Assembly: GCF_003990335.1 (NCBI RefSeq)
Contig: NZ_CP034683.1
Span: 196,001-260,000 of the forward strand
Direction of reading: 5' to 3'
From: Rheinheimera mangrovi
GTDB taxonomy: Bacteria > Pseudomonadota > Gammaproteobacteria > Enterobacterales > Alteromonadaceae
DNA: 64,000 nucleotides
Shown one piece after another: positions 47,068 to 56,718 of the stretch. The notes under the pieces are model-generated. The model had not been told where the DNA came from. It did not search any database and saw only the letters and a list, made by a program, of their open reading frames with translations. The position numbers and the translations under genes are program-made. Within the stretch, counting starts at the first letter, position 1. The number at the start of each line of letters is the position of its first letter.

Positions 47068-48662
47068 GAAATCTGATTGCCGATGGTGTGGCGGCTGGCT
47101 GGTCTTATCTGGATGCTTCCACTTTAACTGCTGACAAAGAGTTTGAAGCCGATGTGGTGATAGTGGGCTCTGGTGCTGGCGGTGCTATGGCGGCTGAACA
47201 ACTTAGCCTTGCAGGATTCAAAGTGATATTGCTCGAAATGGGGGCTTTGTATGAAGGCAAAAACTTTCAGCAGCAGGAGCGCTGGGCTTACCCTGCGTTG
47301 TATCAGGACGGCGCTGGCCGTAAGACATTGGATCAAAGCATAGGTATATTGCAGGGGCGTACCGTCGGGGGCTCTACTACTGTCAATTGGACGACTTCCA
47401 TTCGCACACCCGACAAAACACTGGATTACTGGCGCGCCGAATTTGGTAGCGATCTTACCGCAGATAACTTAGCGCCTTATTTTCAACAAGCCGAACAGCG
47501 GCTGAATATCCATCCCTGGCCTGTACCACCTAATGCCAATAACGATAAATTACGCCAAGGCTGTGACGCTTTAGGTTGGCAATACACTGTGATTAATCGT
47601 AATGTCAGCGGTTGCGCTAATCTGGGCTACTGCGGCATGGGTTGTCCTATTAACGCCAAGCAGTCGATGTTGGTGAGTAGCATTCCATCTGCGATGCAAG
47701 CCGGCGCTATGTTGATTAGCCGGGTATCGGCCCGTGAGCTGAAATGGCAAAATGGACAAGTCCGGTCTTTGCTTGCCGTGCCTGTGGACCCGTATTTCCA
47801 GCCTGATTTCAAAATAAAACTCAGTTTTAAAGCAAAGCACTACATAGTGGCTGCCGGCGCTATAGGATCACCAGCTTTGTTGTTGCGCTCCAAAGTACCT
47901 AATCCATCCAATCGTTTGGGTAAACATACCTACCTGCACCCCAGCGTAATTTCTGGCGCTTTGTTTGAGGACACTATAGCGGGACACAGCGGCGCGCCCC
48001 AGTCGATTTATTCTGATCAGTTTGTTTGGCCTTCCAATGGACAGCTAGGTTTTAAGCTGGAGGTACCACCACTGCATCCTGTGTTGATAGCGACTAAGTT
48101 AACAGGCCTGGCGCAATCCCATGCAGCCTTAATGCAGCAGTTTAATCAGTTGCAGGTCGTTATTGCATTATTGCGGGATGGCTTTCATCCGGACAGCCAG
48201 GGCGGCACCGTATTGTTGTCTGATCACGGCGAGCCAGTAGTGGATTACCCTATTTCTGAGTATCTGTGGCAAGGCGTACAAAAGGCTTATCTGGCAATGG
48301 CTGAATTGCAGTTTGCTGCTGGTGCTAAGTCGGTGCTTCCTATCCATCAGGATGCTCTGCTTTATTCCAGCTGGGGTCAGGCCCGTGAGGCGATAAAAGC
48401 TTTATCATTACAAAAATACCGCGCTACGCTGGCATCCGCTCATGTGATGGGAGGTTGTAATATGAGTGCAGATCCAGCCAAAGGAGTGGTGAACCTGCAA
48501 GGCCGCCATCATCAGCTGGACAACTTGTCTGTATTTGACGGCTCTATCTTACCCTCAAGCTTAGGCGCGAATCCGCAGCTAACGATTTACGGCTTAACCT
48601 TGCGGAATGCTGAAGCTTTAGTGCAGAGTTTAAATCAAAGGATTAAAACGCAGCCGGATTGA
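47064..48662 (+). CDS. GMC-family flavin oxidoreductase
   Basis: 532 residues from ATG 47064. FAD dinucleotide motif VIVGSGAGGAMAAEQLS; GGSTTVNW near 120; cysteine-rich segment CANLGYCGMGCP; C-terminal GANPQLTIYGL with the family's conserved end. Oxidises an alcohol or sugar; substrate unknown. No signal of its own, so it may be exported with the Tat partner. Confidence 0.88.
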   Translation: MRNLIADGVAAGWSYLDASTLTADKEFEADVVIVGSGAGGAMAAEQLSLAGFKVILLEMGALYEGKNFQQQERWAYPALYQDGAGRKTLDQSIGILQGRTVGGSTTVNWTTSIRTPDKTLDYWRAEFGSDLTADNLAPYFQQAEQRLNIHPWPVPPNANNDKLRQGCDALGWQYTVINRNVSGCANLGYCGMGCPINAKQSMLVSSIPSAMQAGAMLISRVSARELKWQNGQVRSLLAVPVDPYFQPDFKIKLSFKAKHYIVAAGAIGSPALLLRSKVPNPSNRLGKHTYLHPSVISGALFEDTIAGHSGAPQSIYSDQFVWPSNGQLGFKLEVPPLHPVLIATKLTGLAQSHAALMQQFNQLQVVIALLRDGFHPDSQGGTVLLSDHGEPVVDYPISEYLWQGVQKAYLAMAELQFAAGAKSVLPIHQDALLYSSWGQAREAIKALSLQKYRATLASAHVMGGCNMSADPAKGVVNLQGRHHQLDNLSVFDGSILPSSLGANPQLTIYGLTLRNAEALVQSLNQRIKTQPD

Positions 48663-48673
48663 CTGCGCTTTTT
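48649..48673 (+). terminator. Weak terminator after GMC gene
   Basis: CGCAG paired to CTGCG, 9-nt loop containing the stop codon, then CTTTTTT. Confidence 0.5.
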
Positions 48674-48684
48674 TACTTAAAACT

Positions 48685-48813
48685 TTATTCGGCATGTGAT
48701 GTTTTATATAAGAAGTAGCCAGCGTAAAACAGGCATAAGCCAATCACCAGAGCCAGGCCGGTAAAAGAGAAAAAGATCACCGGATCTTTAAGAAACTCTT
48801 GCCATATATTCAT
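48685..48813 (-). CDS. Small DUF3149-like membrane protein, 42 aa
   Basis: ATG 48813 preceded by GAGGA; stop at 48685-48687. Starts NIWQEFLKDPVIFFSFTG, the pattern of DUF3149 proteins (short start, DPV, one helix), then a helix and basic end. Too short for usual gene finders. Function unknown. Confidence 0.7.
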   Translation of the reverse strand: MNIWQEFLKDPVIFFSFTGLALVIGLCLFYAGYFLYKTSHAE

Positions 48814-48895
48814 GATCATATCCTCGCTATTTACTGATGCTTTTAGTTTAGAAGCATCAGTGGAAGCAAAGCCTGATGTAGATCAAAGTTGGATT

Positions 48896-49405
48896 TTAGA
48901 AGTGTTCCAACTGCTGGCTTTGTTGATACAGATCAAGAATTTCAGCATCCAGCTGTTCAACTGGCGCGTTAATCAGTAATAAATAATGGTCAAGCAACTG
49001 GCTGTGGGGCAAGATATCGTCACTCACAGCCAACTGGTTAAATTGCTGCACCAGCAATTGCTGCTCCAGTTTTTCTGCTGCCAGCTCAGTGCTCAGTAAT
49101 TGCTGACGTAAAGGCTGTTGCATATCCGACTGCAGCCATGGAGAGGGCAAGGTGCGGCGCAAAGCACGAATAGACTGAGTGACCTCAGTGCTGAAATGCT
49201 TGAGCAAGTCTTCCAGTTGCTGCAGCTGGGCTTCACTTAAACTTTGCTGCTGTTTGTCCAGATACAGTAAAAACAACAACAGGTTAATGTTCACGCCAAA
49301 GTTGTCCTGCCATTGCAGACATAAGTCTTTAACGGCCGGATACAAGCTCAGGCTGTACTGCCAAAACTGCTCAGAATTAAGAGTTTTTTTGCCAGAATTC
49401 CGCAC
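48896..49405 (-). CDS. TIGR02444 family protein
   Basis: 169 residues. Starts near FWQYSLSLYPAVKDLCLQWQDNFGVNINLLLFLLYL, the family signature; alpha-helical, Gln-rich. Overlaps the 3' end of yheS by 29 bp if ATG 49405 is used. Usually found next to yheS. Function unknown. Confidence 0.8.
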   Translation of the reverse strand: MRNSGKKTLNSEQFWQYSLSLYPAVKDLCLQWQDNFGVNINLLLFLLYLDKQQQSLSEAQLQQLEDLLKHFSTEVTQSIRALRRTLPSPWLQSDMQQPLRQQLLSTELAAEKLEQQLLVQQFNQLAVSDDILPHSQLLDHYLLLINAPVEQLDAEILDLYQQSQQLEHF

Positions 49406-51290
49406 TTTGTTGCTCCCATGCTTCCTGAGCTTCGAACCATTGTTCTTCCACTTCAGATAATTCCTTTTGGACTTTTTGTTGTTCAGCCAATGTCTTGGTC
49501 AGCTCTGCTTTACGAATAGCATCGTATATACCGGCATCAGCAAGGGCAGTTTCAATCTGCTGTTGTTGCTGGTGCAGTTTTTCTTGTAGCTGTTCCAGCT
49601 TTTCAATTTTTTGCTTTAACGGTCGTTGCAACGTACGCAGTTCCGCTTCAAGTCGTTTTTGGTCTTTACGATTTTGTGCACTGTTTGCAGTGACTGTTTC
49701 TTCAGAAGTCGATGCGGCGTTGCTGGCACGCTGATCTTGCTGCAACCACTGATAATAATCGGATAAGTCGCCAGCAAAGGGCGCTACTTTGCCATGGGCC
49801 ACCAGATAAAACTCATCTGTGGTGCTGCTGAGTAAATGGCGGTCGTGCGACACCACCACTATAGCGCCTTCGAAGCTTTGTAAGGCCATCACTATGGCTT
49901 CACGCATGTCCAGATCTAAGTGGTTGGTTGGTTCATCCAATAACAGCAGGTTCGGGCGCTGATACACCAGTAAGGCCAATACCAGACGGGCTTTTTCACC
50001 GCCGGAAAAAGGCGCACAAGGCGACAGAGCTTTATCGCCGTGGAAGCCAAAGCCACCAATATAATCCCGCAATTGTTGTTCGGTCGCATCAGGGGCTAAA
50101 CGCACCAAATGTTGCAGTGGCGAATCCTGCGGCCTTAAGGTTTCTAACTGGTGCTGCGCAAAATAACCAATACTAACACCATTGGCATACCAAATTTCAC
50201 CGGCTTGGGGTGTTAAAGAACCAGATAACATTTTGATCAGTGTAGATTTACCAGCGCCATTACGGCCCAACAAACCTATACGACTGCCTGGCAGCAACTG
50301 AAAGTTAATCTGCTGCAAAATGGCAGTATCACCGTATCCTGCTTTGACATTTTCCATCTTCAGCAGTGGGTTAGGTAAAGACCTCGGGTCCAAAAACTCA
50401 AACTGAAAAGGTGAATCAGCATGAGCTGGCGCCAATAAAGTCATCCGCTCCAGCGCTTTGATCCGGCTTTGCGCTTGTTTAGCTTTAGTGGCCTGAGCGC
50501 GGAAACGGTCAATATACTTTTGCAGATGCGCCACCTGACGTTGTTGTTTTTCAAACATCGACTGGTGTTGTGACAAATGTTCAGCGCGTTGACGTTCAAA
50601 CTGGCTGTAGTTGCCTTTGTATAAAGTTAAGGTCTGATTGTCGATATGTACCGTATTATCAATCACAGCATCCAGAAAATCGCGGTCGTGGCTGATCAAT
50701 AATAAAGTGCCGGTAAAGGATGCCAGATATTTCTCCAGCCACAGCACAGCGTCTAAATCTAAGTGGTTAGTGGGTTCGTCCAATAACAACAATTCGGCTG
50801 GTTGCATTAAGGCTTTCGCCAGGTTTAAGCGCATGCGCCAGCCACCAGAAAACGATTTCACGCTATGTTGCTGCGCTGCACCACTAAAACCCAAACCATC
50901 TAGCAATACACCGGCTTTGGCTTCAGCTCTGTAGCCGTCTAAAGCATCAATCTGGTGATGCACTGCAGCTAAATCGACACTGCCGTCGGTAATTTTTAAT
51001 TGCTGTAATAATGGATAAAGTTTTTCGTCACCCTGCAGCACATAATCCATGGCGGACATATCCAGCGCCGGAGTTTCCTGCGCCACAGTGGAGATAGTCC
51101 AACTGGAGGGAATAGCAACAGAACCTGCGTCAGGTTGCAGCTTTTGTTGCAGCAAAGCAAAAAGACTGGATTTGCCGCAGCCGTTGGCGCCAATTATTCC
51201 GACCTTTTGCCCCGGAAATACGGTAAGATCGGCCTGTTGCAGTAAGCAATTAATACCGCGTCGTAGTTCGACGTTTTGCAGTTGGATCAT
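49377..51290 (-). CDS. yheS: ABC-F ATPase YheS
   Basis: 637 residues. Two ABC domains with Walker A GANGCGKSS and GRNGAGKST, signatures SGGWRM and SGGEKAR, and Walker B LLLDEPTNHLDLD twice, linked by a basic helical segment; C-terminal coiled coil (LEQLQEKLHQQQQQ). Soluble ribosome-associated ABC-F family, not a transporter. Confidence 0.95.
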   Translation of the reverse strand: MIQLQNVELRRGINCLLQQADLTVFPGQKVGIIGANGCGKSSLFALLQQKLQPDAGSVAIPSSWTISTVAQETPALDMSAMDYVLQGDEKLYPLLQQLKITDGSVDLAAVHHQIDALDGYRAEAKAGVLLDGLGFSGAAQQHSVKSFSGGWRMRLNLAKALMQPAELLLLDEPTNHLDLDAVLWLEKYLASFTGTLLLISHDRDFLDAVIDNTVHIDNQTLTLYKGNYSQFERQRAEHLSQHQSMFEKQQRQVAHLQKYIDRFRAQATKAKQAQSRIKALERMTLLAPAHADSPFQFEFLDPRSLPNPLLKMENVKAGYGDTAILQQINFQLLPGSRIGLLGRNGAGKSTLIKMLSGSLTPQAGEIWYANGVSIGYFAQHQLETLRPQDSPLQHLVRLAPDATEQQLRDYIGGFGFHGDKALSPCAPFSGGEKARLVLALLVYQRPNLLLLDEPTNHLDLDMREAIVMALQSFEGAIVVVSHDRHLLSSTTDEFYLVAHGKVAPFAGDLSDYYQWLQQDQRASNAASTSEETVTANSAQNRKDQKRLEAELRTLQRPLKQKIEKLEQLQEKLHQQQQQIETALADAGIYDAIRKAELTKTLAEQQKVQKELSEVEEQWFEAQEAWEQQSAEFWQKNS

Positions 51291-51400
51291 GGTGTTTTAG
51301 CCTGGACGAAAATTGGTTGCTACTCTAATCGCAAAGTGGCGACAAACCAAGAGTGCAAGCGGTATTGATGCGATAAAAGCCCGGTTTGGAGAGTAAAAAT

Positions 51401-51607
51401 ATGACAGACAGAAAGAAAAAACGCTTTATTGCCGGTGCAACCTGCCCACAATGCAAAGCCATGGATACCTTGATGTTGTTTGTTGAGAACAATGTAGAAA
51501 AAGTTGAATGTGTAGAGTGTGGCCATCATATGGCACAACCTGAACAGCAGGTGGCAAAAGCTTCGCGTGCTGCTGAACAGGTGATAGGGGTGTTCAAACC
51601 TGAATAA
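51401..51607 (+). CDS. yheV: YheV family zinc-ribbon protein
   Basis: 68 residues from ATG 51401 (GGAGAG upstream). Zinc ribbon CPQC ... CVEC with FIAGATCPQC and a VECGHHM segment. Divergent from yheS. Function unknown. Confidence 0.9.
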   Translation: MTDRKKKRFIAGATCPQCKAMDTLMLFVENNVEKVECVECGHHMAQPEQQVAKASRAAEQVIGVFKPE

Positions 51608-51616
51608 TCAGGGATA

Positions 51617-51841
51617 TTAATAATGCGGCGGTGGTGGCTCTTCATCTAAACGTAATATGCCACTGTCGTTGCCCTTGCTGATTTTCTCTGCCAGCAGCAT
51701 CACTTGCCGTTGCAGTTTTTCGATACTTTTCTGGTGTTCGTGCAACTCGTCATTCAGGGTTTGCACCACATCTTCCTGGAATGCAAGTTTGCTTTCCAGA
51801 TCAATAAGTTGTTGCTGTAGTTCTACTACTTGTTCTGTCAT
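51617..51841 (-). CDS. slyX: SlyX family protein
   Basis: 74 residues from ATG 51841. All coiled coil (LESKLAFQEDVVQTLNDELHEH) ending in the typical Pro/His tail EPPPPHY. Starts inside the stop of the WD40 gene (ATGA overlap), so translationally coupled. Function unknown. Confidence 0.92.
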   Translation of the reverse strand: MTEQVVELQQQLIDLESKLAFQEDVVQTLNDELHEHQKSIEKLQRQVMLLAEKISKGNDSGILRLDEEPPPPHY

Positions 51842-52821
51842 TGTTTGATCTCCCATACTTCGGCTACGCCACTGGAACTTTCACTGATAATCTGGCTGTC
51901 ATTCAAAAATGCCACTGCATGGATCACCGCACTGGCTGGCCTGCTATTAAGAATAGCTCTGACCTGCCATTGCTGTAATTTTTTCCCTGTCGCTACATCC
52001 CATAAAATTAATGCTCTGGACGGCGAACCTGTCACTAACCATTTGCCATTAGGGCTAAAGCGGGCGGCGGTAATAATTTGCGCTCTGGATAATTCCAGCT
52101 GGCTGATTTGTTTCCCTGTTTTTAGATCCCAGATAAAACCTTGCAGTTCACTACCCGCACTAAAGGCATAGCGGCCTTGTTGATCCAAGGTTACTTTAGT
52201 GACCCGGTTTGGATGTGGAAAACTATAAACAATCTGCGCCGTTTCTGTATCCCACAAATAGGCGTAATGATCATTGGAACCTGTTAAAGCAAAACGACCG
52301 TTGGCGGACATGTCGACTGAGTTGACGTTTTCAGTGTGACCTAAAAACTCAATACGGCGTCCTGAACTTAAGGTGATATGTTGCACTTTGCCGTCGCTTT
52401 GCCCTACCAACATATGGCGGCCATAATCAGACACAGCCAAGTCGCGAATGGTGGCATCTTTTACCGACCAAAAACCAATATTCCGGCCATCATTCATTTG
52501 CCACAAAGCAAAGTTTTTGCTGTCACCCGTTAATAAGTGACTGCCATCCGGGCTTAATGATAAGGATAAAATTTGATTATCGCTTTTTTCCTGATGACCC
52601 AGCGAATACATAGCAGTATCTTTTTGCAGGTCCCAAACGGTAACACCTTCGTCTAAAGCCGACACTGCGACTCGCGTTGATTTGTCATTAATCGCAGCGC
52701 CATAAGAGGGCGTTTCAGTGTGCTGTACCTGCCGCACAGATTTTGGTTGAACTTCTGAGCAGGCAAAGAGACAAAATGCCAGAAAAATCGTCAGATATTT
52801 ACCGCTATGGGTTAACGTCAT
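51838..52821 (-). CDS. WD40-repeat lipoprotein
   Basis: About 327 residues from ATG 52821 (GTG 52827 also possible). Lipobox LFACS near residue 20, then seven WD40-like repeats (SGRRIEFLGHTENVNSVDMSANGRFALTGSNDHYAYLWD is the clearest segment, read in parts). Probably an outer or inner membrane-anchored propeller used as a scaffold. Coupled to slyX. Confidence 0.82.
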   Translation of the reverse strand: MTLTHSGKYLTIFLAFCLFACSEVQPKSVRQVQHTETPSYGAAINDKSTRVAVSALDEGVTVWDLQKDTAMYSLGHQEKSDNQILSLSLSPDGSHLLTGDSKNFALWQMNDGRNIGFWSVKDATIRDLAVSDYGRHMLVGQSDGKVQHITLSSGRRIEFLGHTENVNSVDMSANGRFALTGSNDHYAYLWDTETAQIVYSFPHPNRVTKVTLDQQGRYAFSAGSELQGFIWDLKTGKQISQLELSRAQIITAARFSPNGKWLVTGSPSRALILWDVATGKKLQQWQVRAILNSRPASAVIHAVAFLNDSQIISESSSGVAEVWEIKQ

Positions 52822-52917
52822 TAGCACAAACCGTTAGTATAGGGACGTTGCAGAAAACCTTTAAACTTATTAAAACACAATTTTGCAGCCAAACCTGCTT
52901 ATTTATTGGAGAAATAC

Positions 52918-53679
52918 ATGCGTTTATTAACTAAGGTGTCGCTGATTGCGGCTGCCATTTTAACTTTGTCTGCTTGTAACAAAGAAGCTGAGCAGCCAAA
53001 GCCTCTGGTTTTAGATACTGATGCTGCAAAACAGTCTTATAGCTTAGGTGTATCTGCTGGTCGTTTTATCGACACTACTATTAAAGAACATGAGAAGTTA
53101 GGTTTACCTTTAGCTTCAGAAACTATAGTTCGTGGTATTCAGGATCAGTTAGCTGGTAAATCTCAGTTGACTGAAGAAGAAGTTCAGAAAGTAATGATGG
53201 CGCTAGAACAAACAGCCCGTGAAAAACAAGTTGAAGTAGCAAAAGCTCAGGCAGAACAAAACGTTGCTGCTGGTAAAGCCTATTTAGAAACTAACGCGAA
53301 GAAAGAAGGCGTGAAAGTGACTGAATCAGGTTTACAGTATGAAGTAGTTCAAGCTGCTGACGGTCCAAAACCAGCTGCAACTGACGTAGTTCGTGTGCAC
53401 TACACTGGTACTCTGGTTGATGGTACTGAATTTGACAGCTCAAAAGAACGTGGTCCTGCTCAGTTCCCGTTAAACCAAGTAATCAAAGGCTGGACTGAAG
53501 GCGTTCAGTTGATGAGCGTTGGTTCTAAGTTCAAATTCACTATCCCTGCTGAATTAGCATATGGTGAGCGTGATATGGGTACTATCCCGGCGAATAGCGT
53601 TTTAGTATTTGACGTTGAACTGTTAGGTATTGGCGAAGAAGCCCCGGCTGCTGAAGAAGCGCCTGCTGAGAAAAAGTAA
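52918..53679 (+). CDS. fkpA: FKBP-type peptidyl-prolyl isomerase FkpA
   Basis: 253 residues from ATG 52918 (GGAGAAATAC upstream). Lipobox-like LTLSAC; helical dimerisation domain; FKBP domain VRVHYTGTLVDGTEFDSS with AYGERDMGTIPANSVL. Periplasmic folding helper. Its terminator is interrupted by an IS4 element. Confidence 0.93.
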   Translation: MRLLTKVSLIAAAILTLSACNKEAEQPKPLVLDTDAAKQSYSLGVSAGRFIDTTIKEHEKLGLPLASETIVRGIQDQLAGKSQLTEEEVQKVMMALEQTAREKQVEVAKAQAEQNVAAGKAYLETNAKKEGVKVTESGLQYEVVQAADGPKPAATDVVRVHYTGTLVDGTEFDSSKERGPAQFPLNQVIKGWTEGVQLMSVGSKFKFTIPAELAYGERDMGTIPANSVLVFDVELLGIGEEAPAAEEAPAEKK

Positions 53680-53770
53680 TTCTTAACCCAATAAAAAAGC
53701 GACCATCAGGTCTAATGCCGATCAGTTAAGCAAATATCAGATCGGTTGACCGATCCAGTGGTTAATGTAT

Positions 53771-53804
53771 AAAGGCCTGCAACAGAGATGTTGCAGGCCT
53801 TTTT
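53771..53804 (+). terminator. Internal terminator of IS4 element
   Basis: AAAGGCCTGCAAC paired with GTTGCAGGCCTTT, 6-nt loop, T-tract, just before the transposase ATG 53807. It would stop transcription arriving from fkpA and so protect the cell and the element from read-through. Confidence 0.85.
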
Positions 53805-53806
53805 CT

Positions 53807-55120
53807 ATGCAATTAGTTACCGCTTTAACCCTTGCCAATCGCTATTTCCCAACGAACCTGAATACAGGTGCGTTACACCAGCTTTTACCCGAAGAATTTA
53901 TCAGCCAGTGCCTTGAAGAGGCTGGTGTCGCGACCGTGCGTCGTCGTCGATTGCCCTTAGAATCCTTGGTGTTGGTTGTACTTGGTATGGCGCTTTATCG
54001 TGGTAAAGATGTCTGGAGCATTGCGGATAAGATGCAAATTATGCTACCCGGTCGACGTGAATTGGTAGCCCCCAGCGCTGTTGTTCAGGGGAGGCAGCGG
54101 TTGGGTTTTGAAGCGATGCGGCAGGTGTTTCATCACAATCAAAGGCTGTGGCACAAGGAAGCCGAACACCCACGCTGGTGCGGTCTGCAGTTACTGGGGG
54201 TGGACGGAGTTGTCTGGCGTACACCAGATACAAAGGAAAATACAGAAGCCTTTACGAAGCCAAAAACCACAGCTGGCGAATCGGCCTGGCCCATGGTCAG
54301 AATGGTGTGTCAGATGGAACTGACCAGTCATTTGCTAGTGAATGCAGCCATGGATGGGTACAGCACCAATGAAATGGTGCTGGCAGAGCAACTGGTTGAA
54401 AATACGCCGGACAACAGCCTGACGTTATTTGACCGTGGGTTTTATTCGTTAGGGCTGCTGCACGCATGGCAGAGCAAATGGCAAAGCCGGCACTGGCTTA
54501 TCCCGCTGAAAAAAGGCACTCAGTATGAAGTGATAGAAAAGCTTGGAAAGCAGGACTACCTGGTACGACTGACAACAAGTTCTCAGGCAAGAAAGAAATG
54601 GCAGTGCTTGCCGGAGTATATGGAAGCGCGGTTACTGCAGAAAAAAATCAAAGGCAAAGAGTGCTTTATCCTGACCTCAATGCTTGATACCAAAGCGTTC
54701 ATGGGCGATGAAATTGTGGATTTATATAGTCAGCGCTGGGAAATCGAGTTGGGTTATCGGGAGATGAAGCAGCATCTGCTGGACAGCGAATTTACGCTAC
54801 GAAGCAAGAAATCAGACATGGTCAAGCAAGAGCTGTGGGGAGTACTGCTGTGCTACAACCTTATCCGTTACCAGATGGTAAGGATGGCGAAAACCTTGCC
54901 AGGTATTTACCCTAATGAGCTGAGTTTTACTTTATGCGCGAATGCCATAGTCAGCTTATTCGAGCATGGATTTACCTTAATCAGCGCCCACCATATTCCA
55001 AAAGAACTGGATGATTTAACCCGAAAAGCCGAATTTTTTATCTTGCCGTTCCGGCGTGAAGAGCGCATGTATCCAAGGCAAGTGAAACGAAAACCGAGTA
55101 AATATGCGTACAAAAAATAA
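53807..55120 (+). CDS. IS4-family transposase
   Basis: 437 residues from ATG 53807; the longer frame from 53765 runs through the terminator hairpin and is rejected. DDE transposase with first D in [13 protein letters not shown], second in TLFDRGFYS, and the IS4 Y-(2)-R-(3)-E-(6)-K motif in [13 protein letters not shown]. Intact. Confidence 0.93.
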   Translation: MQLVTALTLANRYFPTNLNTGALHQLLPEEFISQCLEEAGVATVRRRRLPLESLVLVVLGMALYRGKDVWSIADKMQIMLPGRRELVAPSAVVQGRQRLGFEAMRQVFHHNQRLWHKEAEHPRWCGLQLLGVDGVVWRTPDTKENTEAFTKPKTTAGESAWPMVRMVCQMELTSHLLVNAAMDGYSTNEMVLAEQLVENTPDNSLTLFDRGFYSLGLLHAWQSKWQSRHWLIPLKKGTQYEVIEKLGKQDYLVRLTTSSQARKKWQCLPEYMEARLLQKKIKGKECFILTSMLDTKAFMGDEIVDLYSQRWEIELGYREMKQHLLDSEFTLRSKKSDMVKQELWGVLLCYNLIRYQMVRMAKTLPGIYPNELSFTLCANAIVSLFEHGFTLISAHHIPKELDDLTRKAEFFILPFRREERMYPRQVKRKPSKYAYKK

Positions 55121-55176
55121 TGCCAGTCAGCTTAACTGACTGGCATTAACCATCAGGTCGCTTTTTTTAAACTAAT

Positions 55177-55662
55177 TCACGCCGACACTGCACTGGAGTG
55201 TTTATTGTGTAAGGTTTGGATCAGTTCGTCTTCGAAGTCAAAACGTTCTACCAAAGCTTGGCCTAAAATAGATAAGTCGCGGTCAAAGTTCTTTGATAAG
55301 GCTTCACCATCCACTTCCGCGTATTTGTCGTTAAACTCCAGAGCCATATCCGTCGAATTTGCGATCTTAGGATACAAAGAGTCAGCCAGTTGACGGCTAT
55401 CATGGCCATTCACGGCACATTGCGAAACGATTTGCTCATAGACTTCAAAATGACCAGCAGATAAATAATCCATCAGCAGTTGGCAAAAGTGCTGGATATC
55501 TGCCAAATCAGGCAAAGAGTTCCCACTTTTTTTGTCAAAAGGAGGCAATGCAGCCAGCTCACAATAGCGAACAATCAGGCGCTGCCTTTCATCCAGCCAG
55601 TTATCTATGGCTGTCAGGCTGCCACCCCATTTCTGCTGTGCCGACTCTAAACGGGTGTACAT
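55177..55662 (-). CDS. rsd: Anti-sigma70 factor Rsd/AlgQ family
   Basis: 161 residues from ATG 55662 (GGGGAAG upstream). Helical protein with WLDERQRLIVRYCELA and FCQLLMDYLSAGHFEVYEQI, the Rsd signature. Binds region 4 of sigma70 in stationary phase. Convergent with fkpA across the IS4. Confidence 0.92.
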   Translation of the reverse strand: MYTRLESAQQKWGGSLTAIDNWLDERQRLIVRYCELAALPPFDKKSGNSLPDLADIQHFCQLLMDYLSAGHFEVYEQIVSQCAVNGHDSRQLADSLYPKIANSTDMALEFNDKYAEVDGEALSKNFDRDLSILGQALVERFDFEDELIQTLHNKHSSAVSA

Positions 55663-55811
55663 ATACTTCCCCTTACTCAAATGACTTACTGCTCTTAACC
55701 TCTAATTAAAAGAATTCTCGGATAAAGATCAACTACTTTTTTATTGGTCAGCTCAGTCTTTGGCTCTATCATACGCTTGTTTTCACGAATAAGTGGTGGA
55801 GTAAAACAAAA

Positions 55812-56612
55812 ATGATCAAGCACAATGTGCCCGCAGCAGCCGACTTGTATGGCCACTGGTTTATTGTCAGTCAGGGGAAAATTTGGCTAAGTTCTGATGA
55901 TGCTGCTCCACCTCTGTGTCGTTACGACCAATTACCAGAATTCTTAGATGGTACTGAGCCTTTGTGTTTGCTTGGTGCCATTGATGGAGTGGCTTGTTAT
56001 CTGTTGAATTACACCGACAGACCAGAAGCAGAAGAACAGTGGCATTCGGCCCGTGTTTTGTTGCAGCAGTCAGCAGCCATTTTTGAACATGCAGCCAGAG
56101 CCTGTCAGGTCGCTTTATTTTTACAAACACACAGATACTGTGGTCAATGTGGCAGTTCTATGCATTTGGTGAACTGGGAGCTGGCGGCGCTTTGTCATAA
56201 ATGTGGCCATCGTTGTTATCCACGCATTAATCCCTGTGTACTGATTGCAGTCGTCAATGACAAAAATCAACTGTTGCTTGCTCGCTCAGCACGACATAAA
56301 ACGGGCTTTTTTTCTATTCTGGCAGGTTTTGTCGAGTCCGCAGAGACACTTGAACAAGCTGCAGTGCGGGAAGTAAAAGAAGAGGTGGGTATTGATATCA
56401 CCAATTTACGTTATATGGGCAGCCAACCCTGGCCTTTCCCACATTCACTGATGACAGCTTTTATCGCCGACTATAAGTCAGGCGAGCTGGTATGTCAGCC
56501 GGACGAAATTGAAGAAGCCCATTGGTATGATCTGGATCAGTTACCGGAAGTGCCAATGGTGGCAACCTTATCAGGTCAGGTGATTCAGTATATTGCTAAA
56601 GGTGGTCGATGA
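55812..56612 (+). CDS. nudC: NADH pyrophosphatase NudC
   Basis: 266 residues. Zinc ribbon CGQC ... CHKC and Nudix box GFVESAETLEQAAVREVKEEVG. Cleaves NADH and removes NAD caps from RNA. Divergent from rsd. Confidence 0.94.
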   Translation: MIKHNVPAAADLYGHWFIVSQGKIWLSSDDAAPPLCRYDQLPEFLDGTEPLCLLGAIDGVACYLLNYTDRPEAEEQWHSARVLLQQSAAIFEHAARACQVALFLQTHRYCGQCGSSMHLVNWELAALCHKCGHRCYPRINPCVLIAVVNDKNQLLLARSARHKTGFFSILAGFVESAETLEQAAVREVKEEVGIDITNLRYMGSQPWPFPHSLMTAFIADYKSGELVCQPDEIEEAHWYDLDQLPEVPMVATLSGQVIQYIAKGGR

Positions 56613-56657
56613 TTGACTGACCCGGTAGGGTGGACCCCAGGGATGGGGGAAATAAAA

Positions 56658-56718
56658 AAGCCACTAACGTGGCTTAAGGGAGGTGTAACTTGCGTTACCT
56701 GGACTCGTTAAAACGAGT
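56658..56718 (+). ncRNA. Three tandem hairpins between nudC and hemE
   Basis: Hairpin 1: AAGCCAC-TAAC-GTGGCTT (56658-56675). Hairpin 2: AGG(TG)TAAC-TTGC-GTTACCT (about 56681-56700). Hairpin 3: ACTCGTT-AA-AACGAGT (56703-56718) followed by TTTCTTTATT, a plausible terminator. Could be a nudC 3' end or a small RNA. No covariation data. Confidence 0.45.

Larger units (their letters stand above)
53713..55148 (+). mobile_element. IS4-family insertion sequence (1436 bp) in fkpA terminator
   Basis: Ends begin TAATGCC (53713) and finish GGCATTA (55148), with about 18-bp imperfect inverted ends (TAATGCC-RR-TCAGTTAAGC). An 11-bp target duplication ACCATCAGGTC flanks it (53702-53712 and 55149-55159). Left end carries GATCGGTTGACCGATC palindrome and a terminator hairpin; right end is a 12-bp-stem hairpin around CTTAA. 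Confidence 0.94.

Noticed and set aside
53765..53806. N-terminal extension of the IS4 transposase
   Set aside because: It would be translated through a strong terminator hairpin; ATG 53807 fits the family.
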